The translations under genes were made by a program, and so were the position numbers. Shown one piece after another: positions 63,077 through 64,000 of a stretch of 64,000 bases of DNA. Each line of letters begins with the position of its first letter. Positions within the stretch are counted from its first letter, which is position 1. Source of the DNA: Gaoshiqia sediminis. Lineage in GTDB: Bacteria > Bacteroidota > Bacteroidia > Bacteroidales > Prolixibacteraceae. The stretch spans positions 1-64,000 of the forward strand of contig NZ_JAPAAF010000022.1 in the NCBI RefSeq assembly GCF_025907915.1. The letters are read 5' to 3'. The notes beneath the pieces are model-generated. The model was not told where the DNA came from. It saw nothing but the letters and a program-made list of their open reading frames with translations, and did not search any database.

Positions 63077-64000
63077 ATGAGAAGATTGACAATCGGATTC
63101 ACGTTATTCATTCTTGCAATTACTTTAAATGCCCGGAGTGCAGACCAGGTCTCAGATGCCTTGGTTCATATAGAATCGGGAACTGTTCGTGGCACAACCG
63201 ATGGTGAAGTATCGGTGTTTAAAGGGATTCCATACGCTGCTCCACCGGTAGGGGAATACCGTTGGCGACCGCCACAACCCGTAATCCCCTGGAAGGGAGT
63301 ACGAGATGCCACCGAGTTTGGACCTAATTGTGCGCAAGGCGGATGGGGTGCTGCTCCCGGGACAATTCAGGAAGGCTCATCGGAAGATTGCCTGTATCTG
63401 AATTTGTGGCTGTCCGCCAATACGAAACCGGATGCAAAACTTCCGGTTATGGTGTGGATTCACGGTGGCGGTTTTACCGGAGGTAGTGGCGCCGGCCCGG
63501 CTACATCGGGAGAGCAGTTTGCCAAACAAGGTGTCATCCTGATGACATTCAACTATCGGCTTGGGCGCCTGGGGCATTTCGCATTTCCTGCCCTAAGTGA
63601 AGAAAATCCGGAGGAACCCAAAGGTAGTTACGCTTTTATGGACATGATAGCAGCCCTCACATGGGTGCAGGAAAACATTGCTGCTTTTGGAGGCGACCCT
63701 GGCAATGTAACCATTTTGGGTCAATCGGCCGGTGGGGTTGCTGTACACTCCCTGTTAGCCATACCAGATGCTCATGGACTTTTCCAAAAAGCGATTAGTG
63801 AGTCTGGTGGTAGTCGGGATGGTGTTCTTACCGGCAGACCGATACGTGAAGAAAATGCCGATCCGCTATATCCTGTTCCCGCAGAAACCATTGGGATAAA
63901 CTTTGCCCGCAAACATGGAATCGAGGGCACCGATGCCGCCGCACTGGCTAAGCTCCGTGCCCTTAGTGTGGAAGAGATTGTGGATGGAGGTCAGGAAACC
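63077..64000 (+). CDS. Type-B carboxylesterase, cut by window end
   Basis: The 308 visible residues start MRRLTIGFTLFILAITLNAR (signal peptide). The carboxylesterase family pattern is FKGIPYAAPPVGEYRWRPP, SEDCLYLNLW, the oxyanion motif VWIHGGGFTGGSG and the nucleophile elbow NVTILGQSAGGVAVHS. The acid and His of the triad lie beyond the window. It is predicted periplasmic or secreted and is the seventh gene of the reductase/hydrolase run, 56 bp after the Tat reductase. Confidence 0.92.
   Translation, partial: MRRLTIGFTLFILAITLNARSADQVSDALVHIESGTVRGTTDGEVSVFKGIPYAAPPVGEYRWRPPQPVIPWKGVRDATEFGPNCAQGGWGAAPGTIQEGSSEDCLYLNLWLSANTKPDAKLPVMVWIHGGGFTGGSGAGPATSGEQFAKQGVILMTFNYRLGRLGHFAFPALSEENPEEPKGSYAFMDMIAALTWVQENIAAFGGDPGNVTILGQSAGGVAVHSLLAIPDAHGLFQKAISESGGSRDGVLTGRPIREENADPLYPVPAETIGINFARKHGIEGTDAAALAKLRALSVEEIVDGGQET

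Overview
The window looks like a chromosome segment of a free-living Bacteroidota, probably of the Marinilabiliales/Prolixibacteraceae type (an inference, not a placement by marker gene). The support is SusC/SusD outer-membrane pairs, type A sorting domains of the type IX secretion system (T9SS), TAnnTTTG-type promoters, and Bacteroidota-only families (Big_5 lipoprotein, DUF6427, DUF2723/GT117).

Layout. 1-1.3 kb: an IS1182-type transposase cut by the window edge, inserted in a copy of a palindromic repeat. 1.35-7 kb: tryptophanase, a tight pterin operon (FolM-, FolX- and FolK-like), a universal stress protein, riboflavin synthase and a small eRF1-like protein. 7.3-10.8 kb: a TonB-dependent receptor convergent with MTA/SAH nucleosidase. 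10.9-28.3 kb: a complete beta-glucan (laminarin-like) polysaccharide utilization locus. It has a membrane-spanning LuxR-type regulator, SusC, SusD, a PKD surface glycan-binding lipoprotein, GH3, GH5-CBM6-CBM6 (split by a frameshift at an A9 run), a GH16 lipoprotein and a GH16 with a T9SS tag. Binding and endo-cleavage would occur at the surface, import through SusCD, and glucose release by GH3.

28.3-34.6 kb: HAD phosphatase, radA, then an accessory stretch with an orphan small protein, an HNH endonuclease and a REP-associated tyrosine transposase (RAYT). The RAYT gene sits between two tandem arrays of a 153-bp double-palindrome repeat and carries one 90-bp repeat copy in frame inside its own coding sequence. 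34.6-47.6 kb: panC-panD, a GT5-like protein, glmS, Bacteroidota envelope proteins, a His-rich protein with a TonB receptor, a coiled-coil membrane protein and an OmpA lipoprotein. 47.6-54.4 kb: a repeat-rich intergenic region, DUF6427 protein, purD, polysaccharide deacetylase and a GT117-type membrane protein.

54.6-56.0 kb: a three-gene thiol-redox/permease set like ArsE-ArsF-ArsG. 56.0-64.0 kb: an AraC regulator divergent from an AT-richer run of three aldo/keto reductases, two alpha/beta hydrolases, an NTF2-like protein and a type-B carboxylesterase cut by the window end.

The strongest candidate for something undescribed is the RAYT/153-bp repeat system. Next come the frameshift that separates a GH5 enzyme from its T9SS tag, and a dispersed element whose hairpin stem differs between copies but stays paired.
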